Shown here piece after piece: positions 38,509 to 48,231 of a DNA stretch of 64,000 bases. Below the pieces are notes generated by a model that made no database searches, was not told the DNA's origin, and saw only the letters and a program-made list of their open reading frames with translations. The first letter of the stretch is position 1; each line of letters begins with the position of its first letter. This DNA is from an uncultured Pelagibacteraceae bacterium. Its GTDB lineage: Bacteria > Pseudomonadota > Alphaproteobacteria > Pelagibacterales > Pelagibacteraceae. The stretch covers positions 1 to 64,000 of the forward strand of contig CACMOZ010000006.1 in NCBI GenBank assembly GCA_902615435.1, given 5' to 3'. The position numbers were made by a program, and so were the translations under genes.

Positions 38509-39603
38509 ATGATAGTCGGCTCAATTAAAGAAAATACAGTATTAGAAAAAAGAATTTCCTTAACTCCTGAGTCAGCAAAAAATATCATTGGACTTGGGTT
38601 AAAAGTTTGTATCGAAAAAGGATACGCACTTCACCTTGGAATTGATGACAATGAATATAAAAATATCGGAGTTGAGATAAAAGCATCGTCTAAAGAAGTA
38701 TTTAATTCAAGCGACTTAATAACGAAAGTAAATTGTCCTTCGGAGGATGAAATTGGAATTTTAAAAGATAATTCCATTTTAATTGGGATGCTTAATCCAT
38801 CAAAAAATAGAAACCAAATTGATAAAATTATTAAAAAAAAGATAAAGCTTTTTTCTTTAGAATTATTACCTAGAATTACTAGAGCTCAATCAATGGACGT
38901 TTTATCTTCCCAATCTAATTTAGCTGGATATAGAGCCGTAATTGAAAGTGTTGCAGAATTTGAAAAAGCTGTACCTATGATGATGACAGCTGCGGGCACA
39001 GTGCCAGCAGCTAAAGTTTTAGTTATTGGAGCAGGTGTAGCAGGATTACAAGCTATCGCCACTGCTAAAAGGTTAGGTGCAATTGTTTCAGCAACAGATG
39101 TAAGAGTTGCATCAAAAGAGCAAGTAGAAAGTTTAGGTGGAAAATTTTTAACAGTGGAACAAAATGAAGATATGGAAACTACTGGTGGATACGCAAAAGA
39201 AGCATCAGATGAATATAAAAAGAAACAAGCTGAAATGATGAGAGATGCTCTTAAAAAAAATGATATAGTAATATGTACGGCATTAATTCCTGGAAAGCCT
39301 GCTCCAAGAATTTTAACAGAGGATTTAGTTAAACTTATGAAACCCGGGTCTATCGTTTATGACTTAGCAGCAGAGCAAGGAGGAAATTCTGCGTTTTCAG
39401 AAGCTGGTAAGATTAATTCAGTCGATGGGATAAAGATAATAGGTGTTAAAAATTTAATGAATAATTTACCACTCACTGCCTCAAATTTATATGCTAAAAA
39501 CTTGTTTAGTTTTATACGTAACTTGTATAGTAAAGAGAAGAAAGATTTTAATATTAATTTAGAAGATGAAATAATAGAAAAATCTTTAATCAAAAGCTTT
39601 TAA
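38509..39603 (+). CDS. pntAA: NAD(P) transhydrogenase subunit alpha part 1
   Basis: MIVGSIKENTVLEKRISLTPE, SRAQ-like TRAQSMDVLSSQ, VLVIGAGVAGLQAIATAKRLGA; start refined to ATG 38509 because the track start 38434 overlaps the small COX IV ORF. Confidence 0.9.
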   Translation: MIVGSIKENTVLEKRISLTPESAKNIIGLGLKVCIEKGYALHLGIDDNEYKNIGVEIKASSKEVFNSSDLITKVNCPSEDEIGILKDNSILIGMLNPSKNRNQIDKIIKKKIKLFSLELLPRITRAQSMDVLSSQSNLAGYRAVIESVAEFEKAVPMMMTAAGTVPAAKVLVIGAGVAGLQAIATAKRLGAIVSATDVRVASKEQVESLGGKFLTVEQNEDMETTGGYAKEASDEYKKKQAEMMRDALKKNDIVICTALIPGKPAPRILTEDLVKLMKPGSIVYDLAAEQGGNSAFSEAGKINSVDGIKIIGVKNLMNNLPLTASNLYAKNLFSFIRNLYSKEKKDFNINLEDEIIEKSLIKSF

Positions 39604-39605
39604 TC

Positions 39606-39917
39606 ATGGAAATAGATCCGTTTATATTTAGATTAAGTATTTTTATTTTATCAATTTTTATTGGTTACTATGTGGTATGGAGTGTTACACCATCTCTTCA
39701 CACTCCGCTGATGTCAGTTACCAATGCTATTTCATCGGTTATTATTGTAGGTGCTATCATTTCAGCTTTAGCTGGAACTTCCGATAGTATTTTTAATACG
39801 TCAAGTATTTTTGGATTTATAGCTATTATTTTAGCAGCGATAAATATTTTTGGAGGGTTCTTAGTGACCCAAAGAATGCTTCAAATGTACAAAAAAAAGA
39901 AAGATAAAAAGAAATGA
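39606..39917 (+). CDS. pntAB: NAD(P) transhydrogenase subunit alpha part 2
   Basis: Hydrophobic 103 aa protein with VTPSLHTPLMSVTNAISSVIIVGA. Confidence 0.92.
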   Translation: MEIDPFIFRLSIFILSIFIGYYVVWSVTPSLHTPLMSVTNAISSVIIVGAIISALAGTSDSIFNTSSIFGFIAIILAAINIFGGFLVTQRMLQMYKKKKDKKK

Positions 39918-41317
39918 TCTCGGCAAATCTTGCAGCAATTTTTTATTTAGTATCTGGAATATTATTCATTCTCGCTCTAAGGGGATTATCTTCACCGGAT
40001 ACATCTAGACAAGGAAATTACTTTGGAATTGCTGGAATGATAATCGCAATTGTTGTGACATTCCTATCAATTGGTAATTTTTCTACATCATTAGTTTATG
40101 TAATTATATTTTTAGTTATTGGAGGAGCAATCGGTGCTTATATAGCTTTTAAAATTCCAATGACTGCAATGCCAGAATTGGTTGCTGGTTTTCATAGTTT
40201 AGTTGGTTTAGCAGCTGTTTTTGTAGCTATCGCAGCTTTTTTAAATCCTGCAGCTTTTAATCTAGGAAATGTTGGTAATATTAAATTAGCCAGCCTAATC
40301 GAAATGTCCATCGGAGCAGCAGTAGGAGCAATAACTTTTTCAGGTTCTATTATAGCTTTTTTAAAGTTAAGAGGAATAATGTCTGGTGCTCCTATTACTT
40401 TTAGTGGCCAGCACATTTTAAATTTGATCCTAGGAATAAGTATTTTTGTTTTAATTTTTTATTTATGTAAAACTCAGTCCACAAATATTTTTTGGACAGT
40501 AATTGTTATCTCTTTTCTTGTAGGTGTTTTATTAATCATACCTATTGGTGGAGCAGATATGCCTGTAGTAATTTCAATGCTCAATTCTTACTCTGGATGG
40601 GCTGCAGCAGGTATAGGTTTTACATTAGAAAATACTGCTTTGATTATTACAGGTGCACTTGTCGGATCCTCTGGAGCGATACTTTCATATATAATGTGCA
40701 AAGCTATGAACAGATCTTTTGTAAGTGTAATTCTTGGAGGTTTTGGAGCAGACAATTCTGCTGAAGACAAAAAAGAAAAGAAGGATCAAAAACCAGTTAA
40801 AAGTGGTAATGCAGAGGATGCAGCTTTTCTGATGAAAAATGCTTCCTCAGTAATAATAGTTCCAGGTTATGGTATGGCTGTTGCTCAAGCTCAACATGCT
40901 CTAAGAGAAATGGTAGATAAATTAAAAAAGAACGATATTAAAGTTACCTATGCAATCCATCCAGTAGCAGGTAGAATGCCTGGTCATATGAATGTATTGT
41001 TAGCTGAGGCTAATGTCCCTTATGACGAAGTTTTTGAATTAGAGGATATAAACAATGATTTTGCTAATTCTGATGTTGCATTTGTAATTGGAGCAAATGA
41101 CGTAACTAATCCTGTAGCGAAAACAGATCCCAAAAGCCCAATATTTGGTATGCCAGTACTTGATGTTGAAAAATGTAAATCTGTTTTATTTGTTAAAAGA
41201 AGTTTGTCACCTGGTTACGCTGGAATAGATAATGAACTTTTTTATAAAGATAATACTCTTATGTTATTTGCCGATGCTAAAAAGATGACAGAAGATATTG
41301 TTAAAAATTTGGATTAA
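39914..41317 (+). CDS. pntB: NAD(P) transhydrogenase subunit beta
   Basis: GGADMPVVISMLNSYSGWAAAGIGF, VPGYGMAVAQAQHALREM, AGRMPGHMNVLLAEA. Confidence 0.93.
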   Translation: MISANLAAIFYLVSGILFILALRGLSSPDTSRQGNYFGIAGMIIAIVVTFLSIGNFSTSLVYVIIFLVIGGAIGAYIAFKIPMTAMPELVAGFHSLVGLAAVFVAIAAFLNPAAFNLGNVGNIKLASLIEMSIGAAVGAITFSGSIIAFLKLRGIMSGAPITFSGQHILNLILGISIFVLIFYLCKTQSTNIFWTVIVISFLVGVLLIIPIGGADMPVVISMLNSYSGWAAAGIGFTLENTALIITGALVGSSGAILSYIMCKAMNRSFVSVILGGFGADNSAEDKKEKKDQKPVKSGNAEDAAFLMKNASSVIIVPGYGMAVAQAQHALREMVDKLKKNDIKVTYAIHPVAGRMPGHMNVLLAEANVPYDEVFELEDINNDFANSDVAFVIGANDVTNPVAKTDPKSPIFGMPVLDVEKCKSVLFVKRSLSPGYAGIDNELFYKDNTLMLFADAKKMTEDIVKNLD

Positions 41318-42015
41318 TGAAAACAAAAATATTCTGTGATATAGCTGATTATAAGACAATAAAATTTTACAACAGTAAATCTTTTGTTGATGGTTTTACT
41401 ACCAATCCAAGTCTTATGAGATTAGCAGGAGCAAAAAATTATAGAGATTATTCTTTAGAAATTTTGAAGATTTGTAAAAAAAAACCAATTTCTTTCGAGG
41501 TATTTGCTGATAATTTTCAAGATATGCTTAAGCAAGCTTATGAAATAAATTCTTGGGGAAAAAATGTTTATGTCAAAATTCCAGTTGTCAATTCCAAAGG
41601 GGTTTTTACCGGATCTGTTATCAAAGAACTAAGTCAAAAAGGAATAAAGCTTAATATAACTGCAGTTTACACATTCGAGCAAACTAAAAAGATTTACAAA
41701 AAATTGAACAAAAAAACTAAATCTATTATCTCAATATTTGCTGGCAGGATGTCAGATAAAGGAAAAGATCCTCTTCCTATTTTTAAAAAGAGTATATCTT
41801 TAACGAAAAATAATAAAAACATTGAAATTCTTTGGGCGAGCACAAGAGAAGCTTATAACTACACGCAAGCTAGACAAATAAATTGTAATATAATTACTAT
41901 GCCACCAAAGGTAATAAATCAAATTAATGGATTTGGTAAAAGTTTTAAATCAATGACTATTGATACAGTTAAAGGTTTTCTTACTGATAGTAAAAAATCT
42001 AGATTCAGTCTTTAA
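41317..42015 (+). CDS. Transaldolase / fructose-6-phosphate aldolase family
   Basis: CDIADYKTIKF, DGFTTNPSLM, VYVKIPVVN, LNITAVYTFEQ, WASTREAYNYTQA. Confidence 0.85.
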   Translation: MKTKIFCDIADYKTIKFYNSKSFVDGFTTNPSLMRLAGAKNYRDYSLEILKICKKKPISFEVFADNFQDMLKQAYEINSWGKNVYVKIPVVNSKGVFTGSVIKELSQKGIKLNITAVYTFEQTKKIYKKLNKKTKSIISIFAGRMSDKGKDPLPIFKKSISLTKNNKNIEILWASTREAYNYTQARQINCNIITMPPKVINQINGFGKSFKSMTIDTVKGFLTDSKKSRFSL

Positions 42016-43835
42016 GAGGCTTTAGCTCTTGATTGTCTTTTTCTTTCATGAGGATCTAATATAAGTTTTCTAAGTCTACAAGATTTAGGTGTTATTTCTA
42101 AGGCCTCATCCGTGTTTAGCATACTTAATTGTTCTGCAATAGCCATTTTTCTAACGGGAGTTAAAACAACATTTTCATCTGTGCCTTGTGTTCTCATATT
42201 TGTTAACTTTTTTCCTTTTAAAACATTAATTTCAAGGTCACCACTTTTCGAGGAAAGCCCAACTATCATACCTTCATAAACTGGGTCATTATGTGTTACA
42301 AACATCTCACCACGAGCTTGCAAGTTAAAAATTGCAAATGCAACAGCTTTACCATTTTCTATTGAAATTAAAGCACCATTCCTTCTTCCTTCCATATCTC
42401 CAGTATAATCCCCATAAGAATGAAAAATTCTGTTTATTACTCCACTACCTTTTGTAAGAGTTAAAAAACGACTTGTGTAACCCATTAATCCTCTTGTCGG
42501 AGCATGAAAAATTAATCTTTTTTTGTTTTTTCCAGTATCTTTTAAATCAATTAATTTACCTTTCCTTCTGTTCATTGAGTCAATAACTTTTGATGAAAAT
42601 TCTTCATCTAAATCCATTGTTATTTCTTCAAATGGTTCAAGTTTATTTCCTTTATCATCTTTTTTAATTAATACTTTTGGCGGGCTTACGGTCATTTCAA
42701 ATCCCTCTCGTCTCATTTGTGTCAAAAGAATTTCCAACATTAGTTCACCTCTTCCACTTATTACAAAAGCATCTTTATCGTCGTTCTCCTCAAAATTTAT
42801 ACCTACGTTATTTTCTGCTTCTAGTATAAGACGGTCCCTTATCTGAGTACTCGTTAATTTTTTTCCCTCTGTTCCAGCTAAAGGAGAGCTATTTACTGTA
42901 ATGGTAATTGACATAGTAGGGGGATCTATAGGTGTTGCATCGATAGGTTCTTTAATTTCCAGGTCACAAATAGTATCAGCAACATTTGCTTTTTCTAATC
43001 CTGCAACAATCACTATATCTCCAGCTTCACCTTCATCAATAGGAACTTTTTTCGTACCTTCATATCTAAAAATTTTTGTTAACCTGCCTTCATCAACTTT
43101 TTCTCCTTTTAAATTTATCGCCTTTATTTGCTGATTTGCTCTTGCAGTACCTTGCGCAATCCTACCAACTAGACTTCTGCCAAGAAAACTATCAGCATAC
43201 AAAAGAGTGGAAAGCATTGCGAAAGGTTTTGTTTTATCAAAAGCGGTTGGTTTGACATGTTCATTTATAAGGTTTAATAACGGTTGTAAATTTTCTCTTG
43301 GTCCATTTATTTCTTTAGATGCCCAACCAGATCTCCCGCTTGCATATAAAACAGGAAAATCTAATTGCTCTTCGTTGGCATCAAGACTTACAAATAAATC
43401 GAATGTTTCATTTAGAACTTCATTTGCTCTTTGATCAGGTTTATCTAATTTGTTAATTATAACTATTGGTCTTAAGCCTTGCTTTAAGGCTTTAGAGAGA
43501 ACAAATTTTGTTTGAGGCATAACACCTTCTGCAGAATCTATCAGCAACAAAGCTCCATCAGCCATATGCAAAACCCTTTCAACCTCAGCTGCAAAATCTC
43601 TATGGCCTGGAGTATCAATAATATTTATTCTGGAGTTTTTCCAATTTATTGAGGTAGGTTTTGCTAGAATTGTAATTCCTCTTTCTTTTTCTAACTCACC
43701 TGAGTCCATCACCCGTTCTTCAACATTTTCGTTTTCTCTAAATGTCCCGCTTTGTTTCATTAGACTATCTATTAAAGTTGTTTTGCCATGATCAACATGT
43801 GCAATAATAGTTATATTTCTGATCGTATTATTCAT
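42012..43835 (-). CDS. typA: Ribosome-associated GTPase TypA/BipA
   Basis: AHVDHGKTTLIDSL, ERGITILAKPTSI, DTPGHRDFAAEVERVL, NKLDKPDQRANEVL. Confidence 0.95.
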   Translation of the reverse strand: MNNTIRNITIIAHVDHGKTTLIDSLMKQSGTFRENENVEERVMDSGELEKERGITILAKPTSINWKNSRINIIDTPGHRDFAAEVERVLHMADGALLLIDSAEGVMPQTKFVLSKALKQGLRPIVIINKLDKPDQRANEVLNETFDLFVSLDANEEQLDFPVLYASGRSGWASKEINGPRENLQPLLNLINEHVKPTAFDKTKPFAMLSTLLYADSFLGRSLVGRIAQGTARANQQIKAINLKGEKVDEGRLTKIFRYEGTKKVPIDEGEAGDIVIVAGLEKANVADTICDLEIKEPIDATPIDPPTMSITITVNSSPLAGTEGKKLTSTQIRDRLILEAENNVGINFEENDDKDAFVISGRGELMLEILLTQMRREGFEMTVSPPKVLIKKDDKGNKLEPFEEITMDLDEEFSSKVIDSMNRRKGKLIDLKDTGKNKKRLIFHAPTRGLMGYTSRFLTLTKGSGVINRIFHSYGDYTGDMEGRRNGALISIENGKAVAFAIFNLQARGEMFVTHNDPVYEGMIVGLSSKSGDLEINVLKGKKLTNMRTQGTDENVVLTPVRKMAIAEQLSMLNTDEALEITPKSCRLRKLILDPHERKRQSRAKAS

Positions 43836-43837
43836 TT

Positions 43838-43914
<77 letters not shown>

Positions 43915-43919
43915 ATTAA

Positions 43920-44138
43920 TTATTTTTTTTTTATGTTAATAGCTTGAAGTTTATCTTTTTCTTCTTTTATGTCGTAAACGATTTTTTGCTCCTCTTTCAA
44001 AACTCTTAACTTTGAATTTTCTAATGCTGATACATGAAGGAAAATATCTTTTTTTGTTTCATCATCAGTAATAAATCCATAACCTTTTTTGGCGTTAAAC
44101 CATTTCACTTTACCAGATGGCATTGTTAATCCTCTCAT
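43920..44138 (-). CDS. Cold shock domain protein
   Basis: MPSGKVKWFNAKKGYGFITDDETKKDIFLHVSALE; the real start may be the internal MPSGK. Confidence 0.92.
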   Translation of the reverse strand: MRGLTMPSGKVKWFNAKKGYGFITDDETKKDIFLHVSALENSKLRVLKEEQKIVYDIKEEKDKLQAINIKKK

Positions 44139-44149
44139 TTTAAATAAAT

Positions 44150-44344
44150 TTAGTACCTATTCTTTAGTTTTTGTAGTTTTTTTATTCTTTTAAGATTTTC
44201 TGTTTGTACTCTTTTTTTCTTTTCAGAGGGTTTTTCGTAAGTGCTTTTCATTTTCATTACTTTAAAAAAACCTTCTTTTTGAAGTTTTCTTTTTAGAACT
44301 CTTATTGCTTGTTCTACATTATTATCTTTAACATCTATTTTAAT
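44150..44344 (-). CDS. rpsU: 30S ribosomal protein S21, apparent ATT start
   Basis: Not in track; minus-strand frame (ATT)KIDVKDNNVEQAIRVLKRKLQKEGFFKVMKMKSTYEKPSEKKKRVQTENLKRIKKLQKLKNRY*, preceded by GGAGG and a 5-nt spacer. Confidence 0.88.
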   Translation of the reverse strand: MKIDVKDNNVEQAIRVLKRKLQKEGFFKVMKMKSTYEKPSEKKKRVQTENLKRIKKLQKLKNRY

Positions 44345-44395
44345 AAAAACCTCCAGTTAATTTTCATGCTAGTTATCATTAGAAAATCTATTTGT

Positions 44396-44980
44396 CTATA
44401 GAGAAGCGGCTTGAGCTTTTTTTTCCTCTCTAATTTTGGCTTTTTTTTCTCTTTCTACTCTTCTTTTAGCCTTCTCTAAGCTTTTTTGAAAAGCTTCCTG
44501 AGTACAAAGCGCCAAAATTACAGGATCTCTTGGTTTTAAATTAGAAAAATTCCAATAGCTTCTTTTTCTAATTAAAGAAACTGTACCCTTAGTACTTCCA
44601 ACTAGTTTAGAAATTTGACCATCTGTTAATTCAGAAGCATTTTTACATAACCATAAAATTGCGTCAGGTCTATCTTGTCTTTTTGATAGCGGCGTATATT
44701 TTGGTCTTTTTCTCTCTTTTACTTCAACCTCTTCAATCTTTTTTAATAATTTTAATTTTTTTTCTGGATCTTTAGAACAAGTTTCTATCTCATCTCTTGA
44801 AAGTTGCCCTGCCAGAATAGGATTATAAGCTTTAATACCTTTAGCAACGTCTCCATCAGCAATTCCTTTTATTTCTAGTTCATGAAGATTACAAAATTCA
44901 GCTATTTGTTTAAAAGTCAATGTCGTGTTTTCTACTAACCAAACAGCTGTGGCTTTTGGCATAAATGGAATATCTGTCAT
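44396..44980 (-). CDS. trcR: DUF1013 / TrcR-type cell cycle transcriptional regulator
   Basis: MPKATAVWLVENTTLTFKQIAEFCNLHELEIKGIADGDVAKGIKAYNPI. Confidence 0.85.
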   Translation of the reverse strand: MTDIPFMPKATAVWLVENTTLTFKQIAEFCNLHELEIKGIADGDVAKGIKAYNPILAGQLSRDEIETCSKDPEKKLKLLKKIEEVEVKERKRPKYTPLSKRQDRPDAILWLCKNASELTDGQISKLVGSTKGTVSLIRKRSYWNFSNLKPRDPVILALCTQEAFQKSLEKAKRRVEREKKAKIREEKKAQAASL

Positions 44981-44983
44981 AAA

Positions 44984-45208
44984 TTATTTTTTTGATCTAA
45001 GATTACTAAATTTTTTATTGTATTTACTCACTCTACCTTTATCTAAAACTTTCTGTGTTCCACCTGTCCAAGCGAAATGAGATTTTGGATCAATGTCCAA
45101 TTTTAAAACATCATTTTCTTTGCCCCAAGTCGATCTAGTTTCAAACTCAGTACCATCGGTCATTACAACTTTTATTTTGTGATAATTTGGGTGTATGTTT
45201 TTTTTCAT
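44984..45208 (-). CDS. rpmE: 50S ribosomal protein L31
   Basis: [31 protein letters not shown]...[28 protein letters not shown]. Confidence 0.94.
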   Translation of the reverse strand: MKKNIHPNYHKIKVVMTDGTEFETRSTWGKENDVLKLDIDPKSHFAWTGGTQKVLDKGRVSKYNKKFSNLRSKK

Positions 45209-45249
45209 GAGCGGAGTTTTATATTAATAATTGTTTACACTCAATATCT

Positions 45250-46038
45250 TTATTTTTTAATTAATCCCCTTAATTCTTCATGAATAAAGGAGTTAGATGC
45301 CAAAATGTTCTTTTTTAAAGGCAACTTTTCATCCTCCTCAAAAAAATCTACATAACCTCCAGCTTCTTTTAAAATTATAATACCTGCAGCTATGTCCCAA
45401 TAGTTAAGTTCTCTTTGCCAATATCCATCAAACCTTCCACAAGCTACATAAGCTATATCTAAGGCAGCGCTTCCAAACTTTCTAACATTAGAAACATTTT
45501 TTGAGACATTAATATATTCAGAAAAAATTTTATCTTTAATTTTACTAGCTCCTTTAGGGCCGCCAGTTACTATGAGAGCATTATTGATTTTCTTTTTATT
45601 GGAAACTCTTATTCTTGAATTATTGAGGTAAGATCCATTACCCTTTTCAGCACAAAACATTTCATTCATAATAGGATTAAATATAGCACCACATTTAATT
45701 TCACTATTTTCTTCATAAGCAATTGATATTGCAAATTGAGGTATGCCATTTAAAAAGTTCATTGTTCCATCTATTGGATCAATTATCCATCTATTTTTCA
45801 AATTAGATTTATTTATTATTCCCGTTTCTTCAGTTACTATCCCGTAATCCGGGTGAGCTTTTTGTAATTCGTCTATTATAATTTTTTCAGTTCTTTTATC
45901 TGCTGATGTTACGAAATCTCCAGGACCTTTAGTTGAAACTTGTAAATTTTCTATTTCTCCAAAATCTCGTATAAGCGATCTCGATGCTTTCATACATGCT
46001 CTTACTATTAAATTAATTTGAGGAGAATTTAATCTCAT
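45250..46038 (-). CDS. suhB: Inositol monophosphatase family protein
   Basis: TSADKRTEKIII, EETG, WIIDPIDGTMNFLNGIPQFAIS, YWDIAAGIIILKEAGG. Confidence 0.9.
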   Translation of the reverse strand: MRLNSPQINLIVRACMKASRSLIRDFGEIENLQVSTKGPGDFVTSADKRTEKIIIDELQKAHPDYGIVTEETGIINKSNLKNRWIIDPIDGTMNFLNGIPQFAISIAYEENSEIKCGAIFNPIMNEMFCAEKGNGSYLNNSRIRVSNKKKINNALIVTGGPKGASKIKDKIFSEYINVSKNVSNVRKFGSAALDIAYVACGRFDGYWQRELNYWDIAAGIIILKEAGGYVDFFEEDEKLPLKKNILASNSFIHEELRGLIKK

Positions 46039-46601
46039 TAATTGACTCTTTTTACATATTCAAGTGTTCGAGTATCAATAATTATCTTTTCTCCACTTTC
46101 TATAAATGGCGGGACATTAATTTTAATACCACAATCAAGAAGAGCAGGTTTATAAGATGATGAAGCTGTTTGGTTTTTAATGGCAGCATCCGTAGTTTCA
46201 ATTGTACATTCAATATTTTTTGGTAACTCAATTGATATCGGCTTATCTTCCATAAAAGAAATTGTAACTTCTAAATTTTCTTTCAATAATTTATATTGTT
46301 CTCCAGCTATAGATTTCGATATTTCTACTTGCTCATAAGTATTGTTATCCATAAAATGGCAACTATCTCCATCTAAATACAAAAAATTAAATTTTTTTTC
46401 ATCAACTTCCGCTTTTTCTACTGTTTCGCTTGATCTAAATCTTTCATTCAGCTTTGTACCCTTGATAACACTTTTTAATTCTACCTGATTAAAGGCCCCG
46501 CCTTTACCAGGCTTAACATGTTGAGTTTTAAGAACATTCCAATAATCATTTTTATGTTCAATTATCATTCCAGGTTTTATTTCAATAGCAGTTATTTTCA
46601 T
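46038..46601 (-). CDS. efp: Elongation factor P
   Basis: TAIEIKPGMIIEHKNDYWNVLKTQHVKPGKGGAFNQVELKSV. Confidence 0.94.
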   Translation of the reverse strand: MKITAIEIKPGMIIEHKNDYWNVLKTQHVKPGKGGAFNQVELKSVIKGTKLNERFRSSETVEKAEVDEKKFNFLYLDGDSCHFMDNNTYEQVEISKSIAGEQYKLLKENLEVTISFMEDKPISIELPKNIECTIETTDAAIKNQTASSSYKPALLDCGIKINVPPFIESGEKIIIDTRTLEYVKRVN

Positions 46602-47200
46602 TTGAATTTTCTAATCGCAAGTTCCGGTTTTAATTTGGGGTTATCCCAAATAAAACTTGATATTGCAATATATTTTGCCCCTGCTCTTATTAATTTTTTG
46701 TAATTTTTATTATTTATTCCACCTATTGCTACAATAGGTTTTTTTACGTTCTTTTTTGCCCATCTCAAAATATTAATATTAGCTTTTATCGTATTATGCT
46801 TAAGTTTGGATTTAAAAAAAGATCCAAAAGCAATATAACTTGCGTTATTTTTAATTGCATAATTTGCAAGTTTTTTTGAGTTATGACATGTGATACCAAA
46901 TATTTTGTTTTTTAGTTTTTTTCTAGCTTTTGAAAACGATCCATCGTGTTGACCCATATGACATCCATCAGCGTTTATTTTCGATGCTAAAATAAAATTA
47001 TCATTAATGATAAACTTTACTTTATGCTTAGTGGTAATTTTTATAATTTTATTTGAGAAATGAAGAAGTTTTTTTTGACTCAAATTTTTTAATCTTAATT
47101 GAAAAAACTTCACATTCTTAAAAGACAATACTTTATCTAAACTAGTTAAGAAATTCTGATCAATTTTATCAGGTGAAATTAAGTATACTAATTTCTTCAA
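46598..47200 (-). CDS. thiE: Thiamine phosphate synthase
   Basis: FFQLRLKN, FIINDNFILASKINADGCHMGQHDG, PIVAIGGINNKNYKKLIRAGA. Confidence 0.85.
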   Translation of the reverse strand: MKKLVYLISPDKIDQNFLTSLDKVLSFKNVKFFQLRLKNLSQKKLLHFSNKIIKITTKHKVKFIINDNFILASKINADGCHMGQHDGSFSKARKKLKNKIFGITCHNSKKLANYAIKNNASYIAFGSFFKSKLKHNTIKANINILRWAKKNVKKPIVAIGGINNKNYKKLIRAGAKYIAISSFIWDNPKLKPELAIRKFK

Positions 47201-47205
47201 ATGTT

Positions 47206-48222
47206 TTAGGCCGCAAATTCTTTCTCTAATTCTTCAGACCACTCCCCTTTAGATGACAGACCATTCATTTTAGCTCTATGGTTAAAGGCTTTTTGAATAT
47301 TTTCTGTATTTTCTTGATTTTTTCCAAATTCCTTTAGTGCACTTGCTTGCAACCCTCTTCCATAAGAAAAAGTAATTAAAAAATTACTATCATTTATTTT
47401 GTTTATTTCATTAAGATTTTTACTAGACTCAATTTCAGACTGTCCACCCGATAAAAAGGCAATTCCAGGAACATCACTTGGAACATTTTTCTTTAAGCAG
47501 TCCAAAGTTTTTTTTGCAATTTCTTCTGCATTAGATTTATCTTTGCACTCCGAACCAGGTATAACCATATTAGGTTTAAGAACTGTTCCTTTCAAATCAA
47601 CTTTATGTATTTCTAGTTCGTTATAACACTCATTAAGTACATTTGTTGTAACCTGATAGCATTTATCAATGTTATGTGAACCATCCATCAAAACTTCTGG
47701 TTCTACTATCGGTACCATTTTAGCTTCTTGAACTAAAGCAGCGTATCTTGCTAATGCGTGGGCGTTAGACTTAATAGATTGGGCAGATGGAAATTTATCT
47801 GAAATTTTATAGACAGCTCTCCATTTAGTAAATCTCGCACCTAAATCATAATACTCTTTTAATCTTTCGCGTAAACCATCTAAACCCTCTGTTACAGTTT
47901 CATCACTAGATCCTGCAAGAGGTTTAGCACCTTTATCCACTTTTATTCCTGGTACAGCCCCATGTCTAGATATTAATTCTGGAATTGATGGACCCAAGGT
48001 AGTTTTCTGTCTTATTGTTTCATCAAATAAAATTACTCCACCAATAAAATCTTTCATAGCACTTGAATTAAAAAGAGTTTGTCTAAAATTTAGTCTATTT
48101 TTTTCTATGTTTTCAACATTTATACTTTTAAATCTTTTAGCTATTGTTCCAGTGCTTTCATCTGCAGCAAGGATACCTTTTCCTTTAGCGCACATTTTTT
48201 TAGCTATTTCATTTAAAGTCAT
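47206..48222 (-). CDS. fba: Class I fructose-bisphosphate aldolase
   Basis: MCAKGKGILAADESTGTIAKRF, GVILFDETI, GARFTKWRAV, PIVEPEVLMDGSHN, LKPNMVIPG, FLSGGQSEIE. Confidence 0.94.
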   Translation of the reverse strand: MTLNEIAKKMCAKGKGILAADESTGTIAKRFKSINVENIEKNRLNFRQTLFNSSAMKDFIGGVILFDETIRQKTTLGPSIPELISRHGAVPGIKVDKGAKPLAGSSDETVTEGLDGLRERLKEYYDLGARFTKWRAVYKISDKFPSAQSIKSNAHALARYAALVQEAKMVPIVEPEVLMDGSHNIDKCYQVTTNVLNECYNELEIHKVDLKGTVLKPNMVIPGSECKDKSNAEEIAKKTLDCLKKNVPSDVPGIAFLSGGQSEIESSKNLNEINKINDSNFLITFSYGRGLQASALKEFGKNQENTENIQKAFNHRAKMNGLSSKGEWSEELEKEFAA

Positions 48223-48231
48223 AGCGATTAT

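Noticed and set aside
40192-40770. ORFs 40192..40416 (-), 40492..40764 (+) and 40588..40770 (-) within pntB
   Set aside because: Out-of-frame or antisense to pntB; Cys/Trp/Arg-rich translation at 40492 is typical of a shifted frame.
42000-42035. Bidirectional terminator between transaldolase and typA
   Set aside because: The AAGAG/CTCTT pairing is short, bulged, lies inside typA coding sequence and lacks a clean T-run; insufficient support.
42523-43434. Plus-strand ORFs inside typA (42523..42846, 42901..43134, 43207..43434)
   Set aside because: Antisense shadows of the well-supported typA frame; Ser/Phe/Ile-rich low-information proteins.
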